From CALZFJ01 sp051878575 (GTDB lineage: Bacteria > Bacteroidota > Bacteroidia > Bacteroidales > Muribaculaceae), in NCBI GenBank assembly GCA_051878575.1, contig JBJEKJ010000073.1, positions 1 through 32,840 of the forward strand: DNA of 32,840 bases. The letters run 5' to 3'. Shown piece after piece: positions 8,228 to 16,559 of the stretch. How positions within the stretch are numbered: the first letter of the stretch is position 1; each line of letters begins with the position of its first letter. Position numbers and translations under genes: made by a program. The notes under the pieces were generated by a model that saw only the letters and a list, made by a program, of their open reading frames with translations, made no database searches and was not told the DNA's origin.

Positions 8228-8259
8228 CAAAGGTAGGCTATTTCCTCGATACAAGCAAG
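8228..8259 (-). promoter_or_regulatory. Bacteroidetes-type promoter for the LOG/pduO pair
   Basis: On the minus strand CTTG (8259-8256), a 20-base spacer, then TACCTTTG (8235-8228). It fits the TAnnTTTG -7 element and lies about 73 bases before the start codon at 8154. It sits right beside the terminator hairpin of the upstream transporter gene. Confidence 0.65.
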
Positions 8260-8263
8260 AAAA

Positions 8264-8303
8264 AGCGGTGGAATTACGGAAATTTTTCCGTAATTCCACC
8301 GCT
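8264..8303 (-). terminator. Terminator of the SulP transporter gene
   Basis: Perfect 19-base-pair inverted repeat (8264-8282 with 8285-8303) with a two-base loop. On the minus strand it is followed by a T-rich CTTTTTCTTG. It lies about 64 bases after the transporter's stop codon. Confidence 0.85.
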
Positions 8304-8366
8304 AATCTGTGTCACGCGTCTGAGACGGGTGTTTTTCCTCCCTGCGACGACAGTGGTGATTGTCGG

Positions 8367-10079
8367 CTACCAGTTCACTTCCTGGAGCTTGTCGTGGCTG
8401 TTGGCAATCTTGTTGGCGAGGGCCACGGCTTTGGTGATGTGGTCGCAGATGTGGTCGGTGCCGATAGTCTTGTCCACTCCGGCGTGAATGAGCACCTCCT
8501 TCACATTAGGCTTCACGCCCGATAGCACCACGTGTATGCCCTCCTGCTGCGAGGAGTTGATAAGAATCTCCAGGTTGTGTATGCCCGTTGAGTCGATGAA
8601 CGGCACTTTGCGCATGCGTATGATTCTCACGCGCGGCTTGTCGCCCATGCTTCGCATCATCTCGTCGAATTTAGTAGCCACTCCGAAGAAGAAGGGGCCG
8701 TCGATTTCGTAGATTTCCACGCCCTTCGCCACTTTCAGCAGCTCGTGCTGTGTCGACTCGGTGCCGTCGGCGATGTCGATTTGGTCGCTGAACACCTTTA
8801 TCTGGGTGTTCTCCATCACGCGCTTCAGGAATAGCACGATGGCGAGCAGCAGGCCGATTTCAATGGCTATGGTGAGGTCGAATATCACGGTGAGCAGGAA
8901 TGTGACGATGAGCACCGTGACGTCGGATTTCGGGTTCTTGAATATGCTGAGCACCGTGCGCCATCCGCTCATGTTGTAGGCCACCATCACGAGCACGCCG
9001 GCGAGGCATGCCATAGGCACATAGTTGATGAGAGGCATCAGGAATAGGAAAATGAGCAGCAGCACCACTGCGTGCACCACTCCGGCCACCGGCGTGCGGC
9101 CGCCGTTGGTGATATTCGCCATGGTTCGGGCTATGGCTCCGGTCACGGGTATTCCGCCGAAGAATGGCACTGCCATGTTGGCTATTCCCTGGCCGATAAG
9201 CTCGGTGTTGTTGCGGGTGTTGTTGCCTGTGGCTCCGTCGGCCACGGTGGCCGAGAGCAGCGACTCGATGGCTCCGAGCACCGCTATGGTGAATGCCGAG
9301 GGGAGCAGCACGTTGATGGTGGTCATGTTCAGCCCGAGCCAGTGGGGCAGGGGCATCTCGGCGGGCAGCTTGCCGAAGCGGTCGCCGATGGTCTCTATTC
9401 CCTCCACGCCGGCGAATGTCTTGAGGCAGAATACGGCCACCGTCATCAGCACGATGGCTATCAGCGCGCCGGGCAGCTTCTTCGACACGTAGGGCGCCGC
9501 AACGATTATCGCTATGGTGACAAGGCCCACGATGAGCGTGGGAAGGTGCATAGTGCCGAAATTGGCGAAGTAGACGCCCCACTTCGAGATGAAGTCGGAG
9601 GGAACCTTGTCCACTGTAAGGCCGAATAGGTCGACAATCTGCGTGGAGAAGATGGTGAGCGCGATACCGCTCGTGAAGCCCACCACGATGGGATAGGGGA
9701 TGAACTTTATCACCGTGCCGAGCCTGAACAGGCCGAGCAGCACCAATATCACGCCTGCCATGAACGTGGCTATGGCGAGGCCCTGCAAGCCGTAGAGCTG
9801 GATGATGTTGTAGACGATCACTATGAATGCTCCCGTGGGGCCGCCTATCTGCACGCTGTTGCCGCCAAGTGCCGACACTAAGAAGCCGCCGATGATGGCC
9901 GTGATAAGTCCCACGGTGGGTGTCACGCCACTGGCGATACCGAAGGCGATGGCGAGAGGCAGTGCCACGATTCCTACTACTAAACCTGCTACGAGGTCGT
10001 CCTTAAATTTTGCTGCGTTGTAATGTCTAAGCTCGCTGAGCAGCTTTGGCTTAAACTCAATACCTCCTGTGAAATTCAT
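8367..10079 (-). CDS. SulP-family inorganic anion transporter with C-terminal STAS domain
   Basis: 570 residues, a typical SulP length. After a short cytoplasmic start, 'FKDDLVAGLVVGIVALPLAIAFGIASG' (written here in parts: FKDDLVAGLVVG then IVALPLAIAFG) is the SulP signature, followed by about a dozen hydrophobic segments and 'SVQIGGPTGAFIVIVYNII'. A STAS domain occupies roughly residues 445-555, with the conserved phosphorylation-loop-like 'VPFIDSTGIHNLEILI'. Such proteins import sulfate or exchange bicarbonate, dicarboxylates or other anions across the inner membrane; the substrate cannot be inferred. It stands alone, with a promoter-like TAACTTTG upstream and a strong terminator downstream. 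The neighbouring cobalamin genes give no functional hint. Confidence 0.93.
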   Translation of the reverse strand: MNFTGGIEFKPKLLSELRHYNAAKFKDDLVAGLVVGIVALPLAIAFGIASGVTPTVGLITAIIGGFLVSALGGNSVQIGGPTGAFIVIVYNIIQLYGLQGLAIATFMAGVILVLLGLFRLGTVIKFIPYPIVVGFTSGIALTIFSTQIVDLFGLTVDKVPSDFISKWGVYFANFGTMHLPTLIVGLVTIAIIVAAPYVSKKLPGALIAIVLMTVAVFCLKTFAGVEGIETIGDRFGKLPAEMPLPHWLGLNMTTINVLLPSAFTIAVLGAIESLLSATVADGATGNNTRNNTELIGQGIANMAVPFFGGIPVTGAIARTMANITNGGRTPVAGVVHAVVLLLIFLFLMPLINYVPMACLAGVLVMVAYNMSGWRTVLSIFKNPKSDVTVLIVTFLLTVIFDLTIAIEIGLLLAIVLFLKRVMENTQIKVFSDQIDIADGTESTQHELLKVAKGVEIYEIDGPFFFGVATKFDEMMRSMGDKPRVRIIRMRKVPFIDSTGIHNLEILINSSQQEGIHVVLSGVKPNVKEVLIHAGVDKTIGTDHICDHITKAVALANKIANSHDKLQEVNW

Positions 10080-10506
10080 TTGGTCGAAAAAATGTTTGTA
10101 AAAAAATACGTAAAACCTAAAACTTCTGCAAAGTTACGTCATTTTTACCATATTTCACACATTTTTAACCAAAAATCGCTCCAAAAGGGAAAAAGAAGGG
10201 AAAAGAGGGAAAAATAGAGAAAAGGTGTAAAAAGTAGCTTGAACACAATTGCAGTCAAATAGCAGTCAACCGCATGTCAGCGATGCCTCCAAAGAGGAAG
10301 CCATGGCACAGATACGCTATTGAGGCGTCCCGGTGAGCGTGCTTTGCGGCATTTGGGGTAATGGGCGCCTCAATATGTATGTGTCGGGGAGTGCAGTGCC
10401 GGCTTGTGGGCAACCTATGGCTATATGCTGAGCCGGGTGTGAGCTATAGCTTCCCTTATCGGCTGCGATGGCCGTGATTAGGGCGTGAGCTGGCAGTATG
10501 ATTTCA
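10080..10506. other. Intergenic region between sulP and ssb
   Basis: No convincing gene. It holds the sulP promoter element near 10129-10136 and an A-rich stretch around 10180-10230. An inverted repeat (10318-10327 with 10366-10375, 38-base loop) may help end the arginine-ssb transcript, but has no clear U-tract. Confidence 0.5.
10129..10136 (-). promoter_or_regulatory. Promoter -7 element for the SulP gene
   Basis: Minus-strand TAACTTTG matches TAnnTTTG and lies about 50 bases before the start codon. The expected -33 position has only a weak GTG match, so confidence is moderate. Confidence 0.5.
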
Positions 10507-10848
10507 TCATTCGGGCTTGCGGCCGAGGAAGTCGAAGGTGTCGGCATAGATTTCGGTCACTTGCCGCTTTATTTGGTTCTTGTCCTCCCATGTGCGCGTG
10601 CGCAGCTTGCCCTCGATGTAGAGCTGAGAGCCCTTTCGGATGTATTTCTCGGCAATTTCGGCATTTTTACCCCACATCACGATGTTGTGCCACTCCGTTC
10701 GGTCGGGCACCTGTGTGCCATTGGATGCGGTGTAGCCACGCTCGGTGGTTGCGAGAGAAAACGAAGCCACGGGCTGACCCGGGGCGGTGTATCGCACGTC
10801 GGGGTCTCGCCCCACGTTTCCAATCAATATTACCTTGTTCACTGACAT
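10507..10848 (-). CDS. ssb: Single-stranded DNA-binding protein, short form without acidic tail
   Basis: The 113-residue protein is an OB-fold SSB: 'MSVNKVILIGNVGRDPDVRY', 'VASFSLATTERGY', 'RTEWHNIVMWGKNAEIAEKY', 'KGSQLYIEGKLRTRTW' and 'TEIYADTFDFLGRKPE'. It coats single-stranded DNA during replication and repair. The chain stops right after the OB fold, so the acidic DDDIPF-like tail that normally recruits partner proteins is missing; reading on in other frames reveals no such tail. It lies 30 bases after proC on the same strand, so it is probably the last gene of the arginine/proline transcription unit. It could be a second SSB paralogue specialised for a secondary role, with the full-length one elsewhere. 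Confidence 0.93.
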   Translation of the reverse strand: MSVNKVILIGNVGRDPDVRYTAPGQPVASFSLATTERGYTASNGTQVPDRTEWHNIVMWGKNAEIAEKYIRKGSQLYIEGKLRTRTWEDKNQIKRQVTEIYADTFDFLGRKPE

Positions 10849-10878
10849 GATATGATAGTGGATTAAAAGATTGCTATC

Positions 10879-11676
10879 CTATTTCACCGAGGCTTTAAGG
10901 CCTTCGATTACGGCGGTGGTGAATCCGTTGCGCTCCATGGCGTTCAGCCCCTTTATGGTCAGCCCTCCGGGAGTCGTCACCTTGTCGATTTCGGCTTCGG
11001 GATTGCTGCCCGACGCCTCAAGCAGCCGGGCGGCTCCGATTAGCGTCTGGAGCATCACCGCTTTGGCGTCGTCGGCACGCATTCCGAGCTCCACGCCGCC
11101 CTCGGAGGCTGCACGCACATATCGCATCACATAGGCTATTCCACACGATGCGAGAGCCGTGCCCGCGCCCATAAGCCGCTCCTCCACCATCATCACCTTT
11201 CCGAGCTTCCCGAATATGGCGGTCACGCTGTCGGTTTGCTCCTGATTGGCATTTGCGGCGGCTATAAACGTCATGCTCTCGCCCACGGCGATGGCAGTGT
11301 TGGGAATCACCCGGAACACGGCAGGCTTAACAGCTATATTGCTGAAGCCTGCAAGGTGCTCGAGCGACACTCCTGCCACTATCGACACCAGTATCTGGCG
11401 AGAGAAGTCGATATCGGCGGCAATGCCGCCGAGGACCTCGTCGAGAAGCCGGGGCTTCACTGCCACTATGAGCATGTCGGCACCGGCGGCCCTGCGGTTG
11501 TCGGTATCGGTCACCATGTCGGGGAACTCGGCTTTCAGGGCGTTGAGCTCGCCGTGTCGGTTAGGACTGCAAACCACGATGTCGGCGGCAGCCACTATTC
11601 CGCTGCGTGCAATGCCTCGGGCTATTGCTCCGCCCATGTTTCCGGCTCCTATGATTCCAATAGTCATATTTTGCAT
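10879..11676 (-). CDS. proC: Pyrroline-5-carboxylate reductase
   Basis: 265 residues, usual length. The N-terminal Rossmann motif is 'IGIIGAGNMGGAIARG'; the ProC signature near the C-terminus is 'DKVTTPGGLTIKGLNAME' (around residues 225-242). It also has 'AVKPRLLDEVL' and 'RVIPNTAIAVGESM', both well conserved. The enzyme reduces 1-pyrroline-5-carboxylate to proline with NAD(P)H. It sits 50 bases after argD and 30 before ssb. Pairing with arginine genes makes sense because both routes draw on glutamate semialdehyde-type intermediates. The start could also be the ATG three codons in, before 'TIGIIGAG'. Confidence 0.95.
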   Translation of the reverse strand: MQNMTIGIIGAGNMGGAIARGIARSGIVAAADIVVCSPNRHGELNALKAEFPDMVTDTDNRRAAGADMLIVAVKPRLLDEVLGGIAADIDFSRQILVSIVAGVSLEHLAGFSNIAVKPAVFRVIPNTAIAVGESMTFIAAANANQEQTDSVTAIFGKLGKVMMVEERLMGAGTALASCGIAYVMRYVRAASEGGVELGMRADDAKAVMLQTLIGAARLLEASGSNPEAEIDKVTTPGGLTIKGLNAMERNGFTTAVIEGLKASVK

Positions 11677-11726
11677 AAAGTTGGTGGTAAAAACTGCGTT
11701 ATAAGTCTTTGGTGTGGGTCACTGAG

Positions 11727-12848
11727 CTAAAGCACACGCTTGAGGCGCGCTATGAACTCGTCGGCAAGCTCGCGTGTGAGCACGAGTGGCGGCAGAAGGC
11801 GCAGCACGTTTGTGCCGCTCGCTCCGGTGAACACATGCTGCTCCTTGAGCAGGCGCAGGCGCAAATCCTTGACGGGATAGTCGAACTCAAGCCCTATCAT
11901 CAGTCCACGACCGCGCACCTCCTTGATTTGCGGCAGATTGCCGAGCTCGGCAATCAGATGCTCGCCCACTTTGCGGGCATTCTCCACGAGATTCTCCTTC
12001 TCGAAAATATCGAGCACGGCGATAGCTGCCGCGCAGGCAAGATGATTGCCTCCGAAAGTGGTTCCGAGCATGCCATACACAGGCTTGAACTTGGGGCTGA
12101 TCAGCAATCCGCCCATTGGGAAACCGTTGGCTATGCCTTTTGCCACCGTGATGATGTCGGGGCGAATACCCGAATACTGGTGGGCGAAGAAGCGGCCCGA
12201 GCGCCCGTAGCCCGACTGAATCTCGTCGAGAATCAGCACTGTGCCGTGGGCGTCGCACTCGGCGCGCAGCTGTCGCAGGAAGTCGTCGCCCGGAATACGC
12301 ACGCCTCCCACGCCCTGGATGCCCTCGATGATTACCGCGCTCACGTCGTCGTTGGCGAGCTCGCGTCTCACCGCCTCGATGTCGCCGAGCGGCAGGAATG
12401 TGACAATGTGGTTGGCATTCACCGGCGACACTATCTTAGGATTGTCGGTAGCCTCCACTGCCAGCGACGTGCGGCCGTGGAACGCCTTGCCGAAGGCCAC
12501 AACGCGGCGTCGTCCGGTGTGGAACGATGCCAGTTTCAGGGCGTTCTCATTGGCCTCGGCACCCGAGTTGATAAGGAATAGGGCATAGTCGTCGTAGCCT
12601 GAGATCTTGCCGAGTTTCTCGGCAAGACGGCTTTGCAGGGAGTTCACCACTGAGTTGGAGTAGAACACTAACCGCTCGGCCTGATTTTTCAGGGCCTCCA
12701 CGTAGTGAGGGTGTGAGTGCCCCACCGAAATCACGGCGTGGCCTCCATATAGGTCGAGATATTCCGTCCCCTCGGAGTCGTAGGTGTGGCATCCCTTGCC
12801 ACGCACAATCTCGATGTCGAAGAGCGGATATACGTCAAATAGTTTCAT
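11727..12848 (-). CDS. argD: Acetylornithine/succinylornithine aminotransferase
   Basis: 373 residues, class-III PLP-dependent aminotransferase. Key elements are 'FLINSGAEANENALKLA' (residues 91-107), 'FGKAFHGRTSLA', 'LILDEIQSGYGRSG' with Asp208, and 'ITVAKGIANGFPMGG' with the PLP-binding Lys237. It converts N-acyl-glutamate semialdehyde to N-acyl-ornithine. In Bacteroides the acyl group in this pathway is succinyl rather than acetyl (established for the carbamoyltransferase step of B. fragilis), so the substrate here may be the N-succinyl form; sequence alone does not decide. It is 48 bases downstream of argC in an argR-GNAT-argG-argC-argD order. Confidence 0.94.
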   Translation of the reverse strand: MKLFDVYPLFDIEIVRGKGCHTYDSEGTEYLDLYGGHAVISVGHSHPHYVEALKNQAERLVFYSNSVVNSLQSRLAEKLGKISGYDDYALFLINSGAEANENALKLASFHTGRRRVVAFGKAFHGRTSLAVEATDNPKIVSPVNANHIVTFLPLGDIEAVRRELANDDVSAVIIEGIQGVGGVRIPGDDFLRQLRAECDAHGTVLILDEIQSGYGRSGRFFAHQYSGIRPDIITVAKGIANGFPMGGLLISPKFKPVYGMLGTTFGGNHLACAAAIAVLDIFEKENLVENARKVGEHLIAELGNLPQIKEVRGRGLMIGLEFDYPVKDLRLRLLKEQHVFTGASGTNVLRLLPPLVLTRELADEFIARLKRVL

Positions 12849-12896
12849 TGAATGAATAAAATTAATGGTTGCCGAAAAAAGAAACTGAATCGCAAA

Positions 12897-13868
12897 TCAG
12901 AATGCCGACGGCTTCAGGTTCAGGCCCACGCGCTCATGTAGGCCGAAAAGCAGGTTCATGTTGTGCACGGCCTGTCCCGACGCTCCTTTCAGCAGATTGT
13001 CGATAACCGACACTATGAGCAGCTTGCCATCCTCCTTGATAAGGTGCAGCAGGCACTTGTTGGTGTTTACCACATCCTTCAAGTCGGGCATCTTGTCGGT
13101 GACGAAAGTGAAGTTGTGGTCGTCGTAATACTCCTCGTACAGCCTGCGCACCATGTCGAGCTCAATAGGGCATTCGAGATACACAGTGGCGAAGATGCCT
13201 CGGGAGAAGCAGCCGCGCACCGGGATGAAATTCAGCTTGCTGCTGAAGCTCGCCTGTAGCTGCGAGAGCGATTGGCCGATCTCGTCGAGGTGCTGATGCT
13301 TGAAAGGCTTGTAGATCGACACGTTGTCGTTGCGCCACGAGAAGTGCGATGTAGCGCCGGGTTTTACGCCGGCACCGGTGCTTCCGGTGATGGCATGTAC
13401 GTGTATGTCGCTGTTGAGCAGCAGGTTCTTTGCGAGCGGCAGCAGTGCGAGCTGTATGCAAGTGGCGAAGCATCCGGGATTGGCTATGTGCTTGGTCCCG
13501 TTCACAATGCGCTTGCGGTTAAGCTCGGGCAGGCCGTAGACGAAGTCGTGAGTGCCGTCTTGGTGGCGATAGTCGGTGGAAAGGTCGATTATGCGCAAGT
13601 CCTCGGGCACTACGTGCGACTCCATGAATTTGCGAGTCTCGCCATGCGGAGTGCAGCAGAACATCACGTCGACGTCCTCAAATGGGGTATTTGCCGTGAA
13701 CTCCAAGTCGGTCTCGCCGATAAGCCCCTGGTGCACGGCGTCCACGCGGTTGCCGGCATTGCTGCTGCTGTTCACCCACTTGATTTCCACGTCGGGGTGA
13801 TTGATTAGCAATCTTATTAACTCTCCGGCAGTGTAGCCGGCCCCGCCTATAATACCTGCTTTTATCAT
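12897..13868 (-). CDS. argC: N-acyl-gamma-glutamyl-phosphate reductase
   Basis: 323 residues. The N-terminus 'IKAGIIGGAGYTAGELIRLL' is the NADP-binding signature of ArgC, and the active-site cysteine lies in 'HIANPGCFATCIQLAL' (Cys133). Also conserved are 'CCTPHGETRKFM', 'AITGSTGAGVKPG' and 'LLKGASGQAVHNMNLLFG'. It reduces N-acyl-glutamyl phosphate to the semialdehyde, the substrate of the aminotransferase encoded next. It follows argG by 22 bases. Its N-acyl group may be succinyl rather than acetyl in this lineage. Confidence 0.95.
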   Translation of the reverse strand: MIKAGIIGGAGYTAGELIRLLINHPDVEIKWVNSSSNAGNRVDAVHQGLIGETDLEFTANTPFEDVDVMFCCTPHGETRKFMESHVVPEDLRIIDLSTDYRHQDGTHDFVYGLPELNRKRIVNGTKHIANPGCFATCIQLALLPLAKNLLLNSDIHVHAITGSTGAGVKPGATSHFSWRNDNVSIYKPFKHQHLDEIGQSLSQLQASFSSKLNFIPVRGCFSRGIFATVYLECPIELDMVRRLYEEYYDDHNFTFVTDKMPDLKDVVNTNKCLLHLIKEDGKLLIVSVIDNLLKGASGQAVHNMNLLFGLHERVGLNLKPSAF

Positions 13869-13890
13869 TCTTCAGTTCTGTTGGTTTTGT

Positions 13891-15102
13891 TTATTCGGTA
13901 GCTTTTCCGTTTTTGATTTGATTATTGTGGTAGATTTTCATCTGGTTGGCAAGAATCTTGGTGAAGCCCTTCACGTCGTCGGCCGTCCATGCCTTGTTCA
14001 CCTCGCCATACTCTCCGAAGTCGGTCTTCATGAGGTCGAAGTCGCTCTCCACACCCACAAGGACATATCTGTAGGGCTTAAGGTCGATAATCACGCGTCC
14101 GTTGACGTTATCCTGCGACGACTCGAGGAAAGCCTCGATATTGCGCATCACCGGCTCAAGGTATTGAGCCTCATGCAAGAACATCCCATACCATGTTCCG
14201 AGCTGCTCTTTCCAGTAGAGCTGCCACTTGGTCATGGTGTGCTTCTCGAGCATCTTGTGCGCGGCGATAATCAGCATCGGAGCGCCGGCCTCGAAACCCA
14301 CACGACCCTTGATGCCGATAATCGTGTCGCCGATGTGCATGTCGCGTCCAATGGCGTAGGGGTTCACTATCTCCTCTATTTTCTGAATGGCAGCCACCTT
14401 GTCGGCAAAACTCTCGCCATTCACGGCGGCGATCTCACCCTTTTCGAAGTCGAGCGTCAGTCGGCTGTCGGCTGTTGCCGTCATCTGTGTGGGATAAGCC
14501 TCCTCGGGTAGCGTCTCGTTGCTCCTTAGGGTCTCCTTGCCGCCTATGCTCGTGCCCCATAGTCCCTTGTTGATGGAATACTCCATCTTCTTGAAGTCGG
14601 CCACGTAGCCGTGCTCCTTGAGATAGTTGATCTCATACTCACGCGTCAGCGTCATGTCGCGCGTGGGCGTGATGATTTTTATCTCCGGAGCGAGAATCTG
14701 GAAGGTAAGGTCGAAGCGCACCTGGTCGTTTCCGGCGCCGGTGCTTCCGTGGGCCACATATTCGGCTCCGATGCTCTTGGCATAGTTGATAATGGCGATA
14801 GCCTGGAAAATACGCTCCGAGCTCACCGAGATTGGGTAGGTGCCATTGCGCAGCACGTTGCCCATGATCATATATTTTATGCTCTTTTCGTAATATTCGT
14901 GTGTGATGTCGAGCGAGGCGTGGGCCTTTGCTCCGAGAGCCAGTGCGCGCTCCTCGATGCGCTTCAGCTCCTCGGCGGTGAATCCGCCCGTATTGGCTAT
15001 GGCGGTGTAGACCTCATAGCCGCAGTCCTCACTGAGATATTTCACGCAGAATGAGGTGTCGAGACCTCCGCTGAATGCTAAAACCACTTTTTTCTTTTCC
15101 AT
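13891..15102 (-). CDS. argG: Argininosuccinate synthase
   Basis: The frame is open to 15207, but the ATG at 15102 starts the family N-terminus 'MEKKKVVLAFSGGLDTSFCV' and gives 403 residues, the usual size. The PP-loop 'SGGLDTS' is at residues 11-17. Further signs are 'AHGSTGAGNDQVRFDL', 'KGLWGTSIGGKETL' and 'VNPYAIGRDMHIGDTIIGIK'. It joins citrulline and aspartate to argininosuccinate using ATP, the penultimate step to arginine. The GNAT gene upstream ends 46 bases before and argC follows 22 bases after. argH and the carbamoyltransferase are not in this window. Confidence 0.95.
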   Translation of the reverse strand: MEKKKVVLAFSGGLDTSFCVKYLSEDCGYEVYTAIANTGGFTAEELKRIEERALALGAKAHASLDITHEYYEKSIKYMIMGNVLRNGTYPISVSSERIFQAIAIINYAKSIGAEYVAHGSTGAGNDQVRFDLTFQILAPEIKIITPTRDMTLTREYEINYLKEHGYVADFKKMEYSINKGLWGTSIGGKETLRSNETLPEEAYPTQMTATADSRLTLDFEKGEIAAVNGESFADKVAAIQKIEEIVNPYAIGRDMHIGDTIIGIKGRVGFEAGAPMLIIAAHKMLEKHTMTKWQLYWKEQLGTWYGMFLHEAQYLEPVMRNIEAFLESSQDNVNGRVIIDLKPYRYVLVGVESDFDLMKTDFGEYGEVNKAWTADDVKGFTKILANQMKIYHNNQIKNGKATE

Positions 15103-15148
15103 AATTGAATCGTGTGCTTGTTGGTTTTTCTTGATAAACCGGTGAAAC

Positions 15149-15736
15149 TTAGTTTTTGTTTGTATTATCGCCTTTGTCGCTGTCGGCGGTGTGCTCGGCA
15201 GGGTCATAGAGCATGCCCGTGCAGAGGCACATGCGGCGTCCGTTGCGCTGAAGAATATCGAAGTTCACGCAACTCTCGCAACCGCGCCAGAATGCCTCGT
15301 CGTCGGTAAGCGACGGGAAAGTGACCGGACGATAACCCAGCTCATTGTTCATTTTCATTACCGCTTCTCCCGTAGTGAGGCTGAAGATTTTCGCTTCGGG
15401 GAACATTTCACGCGATAAATCAAAAATTCGTCGTTTTATACGCTTTGCAAGCCCTAAGCCTCTGAATTTTGGTGCGACAATTAAACCTGAGTTTGCCACA
15501 AACTTCTTGTTGCTCCAACTCTCGATGTAGCTGAAACCGGCAAACTCCGTTTTGCGATAGATGGCGAGCACTGCCTTGTGCTCTATCATCTTCTGCTTTA
15601 CATACTCGGGCGACCGCTTGGCGATACCCGTCCCGCGGATTTTTGCAGCCTTGTTGATGGTGTCGAGGACCTCGTCGACATATTTCACGTGCTCCTCGCC
15701 TGCCACCACAATTTCAATTTCGCTTGAATCGTTCAT
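15149..15736 (-). CDS. GNAT-family N-acyltransferase of the arginine operon (ArgA-like role)
   Basis: 195 residues with a GNAT fold: acyl-CoA-binding 'GLIVAPKFRGLGLAKRI' with R-G-L-G-L-A at residues 92-97, and an 'ELGYRPVTFPS' strand at 133-143. It does not look like classical ArgA (no amino-acid-kinase domain) or ArgJ. A C-terminal extension has four cysteines, C153-x2-C156 and C170-x-C172, which could bind a metal, followed by a polar tail. Sitting between argR and argG, it most likely acylates glutamate to start arginine synthesis. Because Bacteroides use N-succinyl intermediates, succinyl-CoA is a plausible donor. That is inference from position, not from a recognised substrate motif. Confidence 0.82.
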   Translation of the reverse strand: MNDSSEIEIVVAGEEHVKYVDEVLDTINKAAKIRGTGIAKRSPEYVKQKMIEHKAVLAIYRKTEFAGFSYIESWSNKKFVANSGLIVAPKFRGLGLAKRIKRRIFDLSREMFPEAKIFSLTTGEAVMKMNNELGYRPVTFPSLTDDEAFWRGCESCVNFDILQRNGRRMCLCTGMLYDPAEHTADSDKGDNTNKN

Positions 15737-15857
15737 CTGTTCCTATTAGAAAAAGCTTTCAAAAAAATTATATATATAAAACAACGTATAGTCCGATTAT
15801 TCGTCGGGTGTGTGCCACTCTATTCATTCACGCCACGGTTGGGGCGAGATGCCGCTG

Positions 15858-16337
15858 CTAAGGAAGTGGCAGGAATCGGGAGAACACTGCCATGGCATCC
15901 TCATGGCTCACGTCCTCGCGAAGCACGGCAAACACCGTGTCGGCTCCGGCTATAGTCCCGAGAATCTCGGGGGCCTTGCTCATATCGATATCGTAGGCGA
16001 GACCGCTGGCATAGCCGTTGCGGGTCTTTATCACCGCAAAGTTGCCTGAGAACTGTATCGACACGAATCCTGCGTGCTGGCCTGCCGGTGCCGTCGACAT
16101 TCCCTGCGACAGCATGGTGTCTTGCAGGTTGTTGCTGTCGGGGATAATGTACATGTAATTACCCAAGTCGGTTGCGACCTTTGTGGTGCGAAGTTGCTTC
16201 AAGTCGCGCGACAGTGTAGCCTGAGTCACCACATAACCTCGGGCGGCAAGCAGTCGAGCCAGTTCCTCCTGACTGCCGATGCAGTTATTCTTAATCAGTT
16301 CTACTATAAGCTGAAGCCTAATCTTCTTATTTTTCAT
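15858..16337 (-). CDS. argR: Arginine repressor
   Basis: 159 residues with both ArgR domains. The N-terminal winged helix carries 'SQEELARLLAARGYVVTQ' and the hallmark 'TQATLSRDLKQL' (residues 38-49). The C-terminal arginine-binding/hexamerisation domain has 'NFAVIKTRNGYASGLAYDID' and 'ILGTIAGADTVFAVLRED'. Typically the arginine-bound hexamer represses biosynthetic genes. The usual G-T-I-A-G-D-D-T motif reads GADT here (residues 131-134), so the first aspartate, which contacts arginine in E. coli ArgR, is alanine. It heads the operon; the 121-base gap to the GNAT gene could hold a second promoter. I could not identify a clear ARG box. Confidence 0.94.
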   Translation of the reverse strand: MKNKKIRLQLIVELIKNNCIGSQEELARLLAARGYVVTQATLSRDLKQLRTTKVATDLGNYMYIIPDSNNLQDTMLSQGMSTAPAGQHAGFVSIQFSGNFAVIKTRNGYASGLAYDIDMSKAPEILGTIAGADTVFAVLREDVSHEDAMAVFSRFLPLP

Positions 16338-16380
16338 CGTCTTTTTTCGTCAATTTGTAACCGTAGAATGTATTGCGCTG

Positions 16381-16388
16381 CAAAAATA
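16381..16388 (-). promoter_or_regulatory. Possible promoter -7 element for argR
   Basis: Minus-strand TATTTTTG matches TAnnTTTG and lies 43 bases before the start codon. No convincing -33 element is visible at 19-21 bases. Confidence 0.4.
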
Positions 16389-16559
16389 GTAACAAAAAAG
16401 CATATTATGGCACTTTTCTCTAAAAAATATACTATATTTATAAGATAATAGTTATTACTTGTTGATTGAGCTTAAATAGGCATAGCTGAGGGCTGCGCCC
16501 TGACAATCGGGAAAATCGGCTGACCCTGATTTGGGCCGGGATGAGTGGTGGGGATAAAG

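Noticed and set aside
9025..9629. Long plus-strand open frames opposite the SulP gene
   Set aside because: They are antisense shadows with histidine/glycine-rich or low-complexity translations, typical of GC-rich coding DNA read on the wrong strand.
10317..10547. Minus-strand open frame overlapping the end of ssb
   Set aside because: It overlaps the ssb 3' end in another frame, its proline/alanine-rich product matches nothing I recognise, and no start signal is evident.
16338..16450. ARG box operator upstream of argR
   Set aside because: Several AT-rich near-palindromes are present, but none matches the tandem ARG-box pattern well enough to claim.
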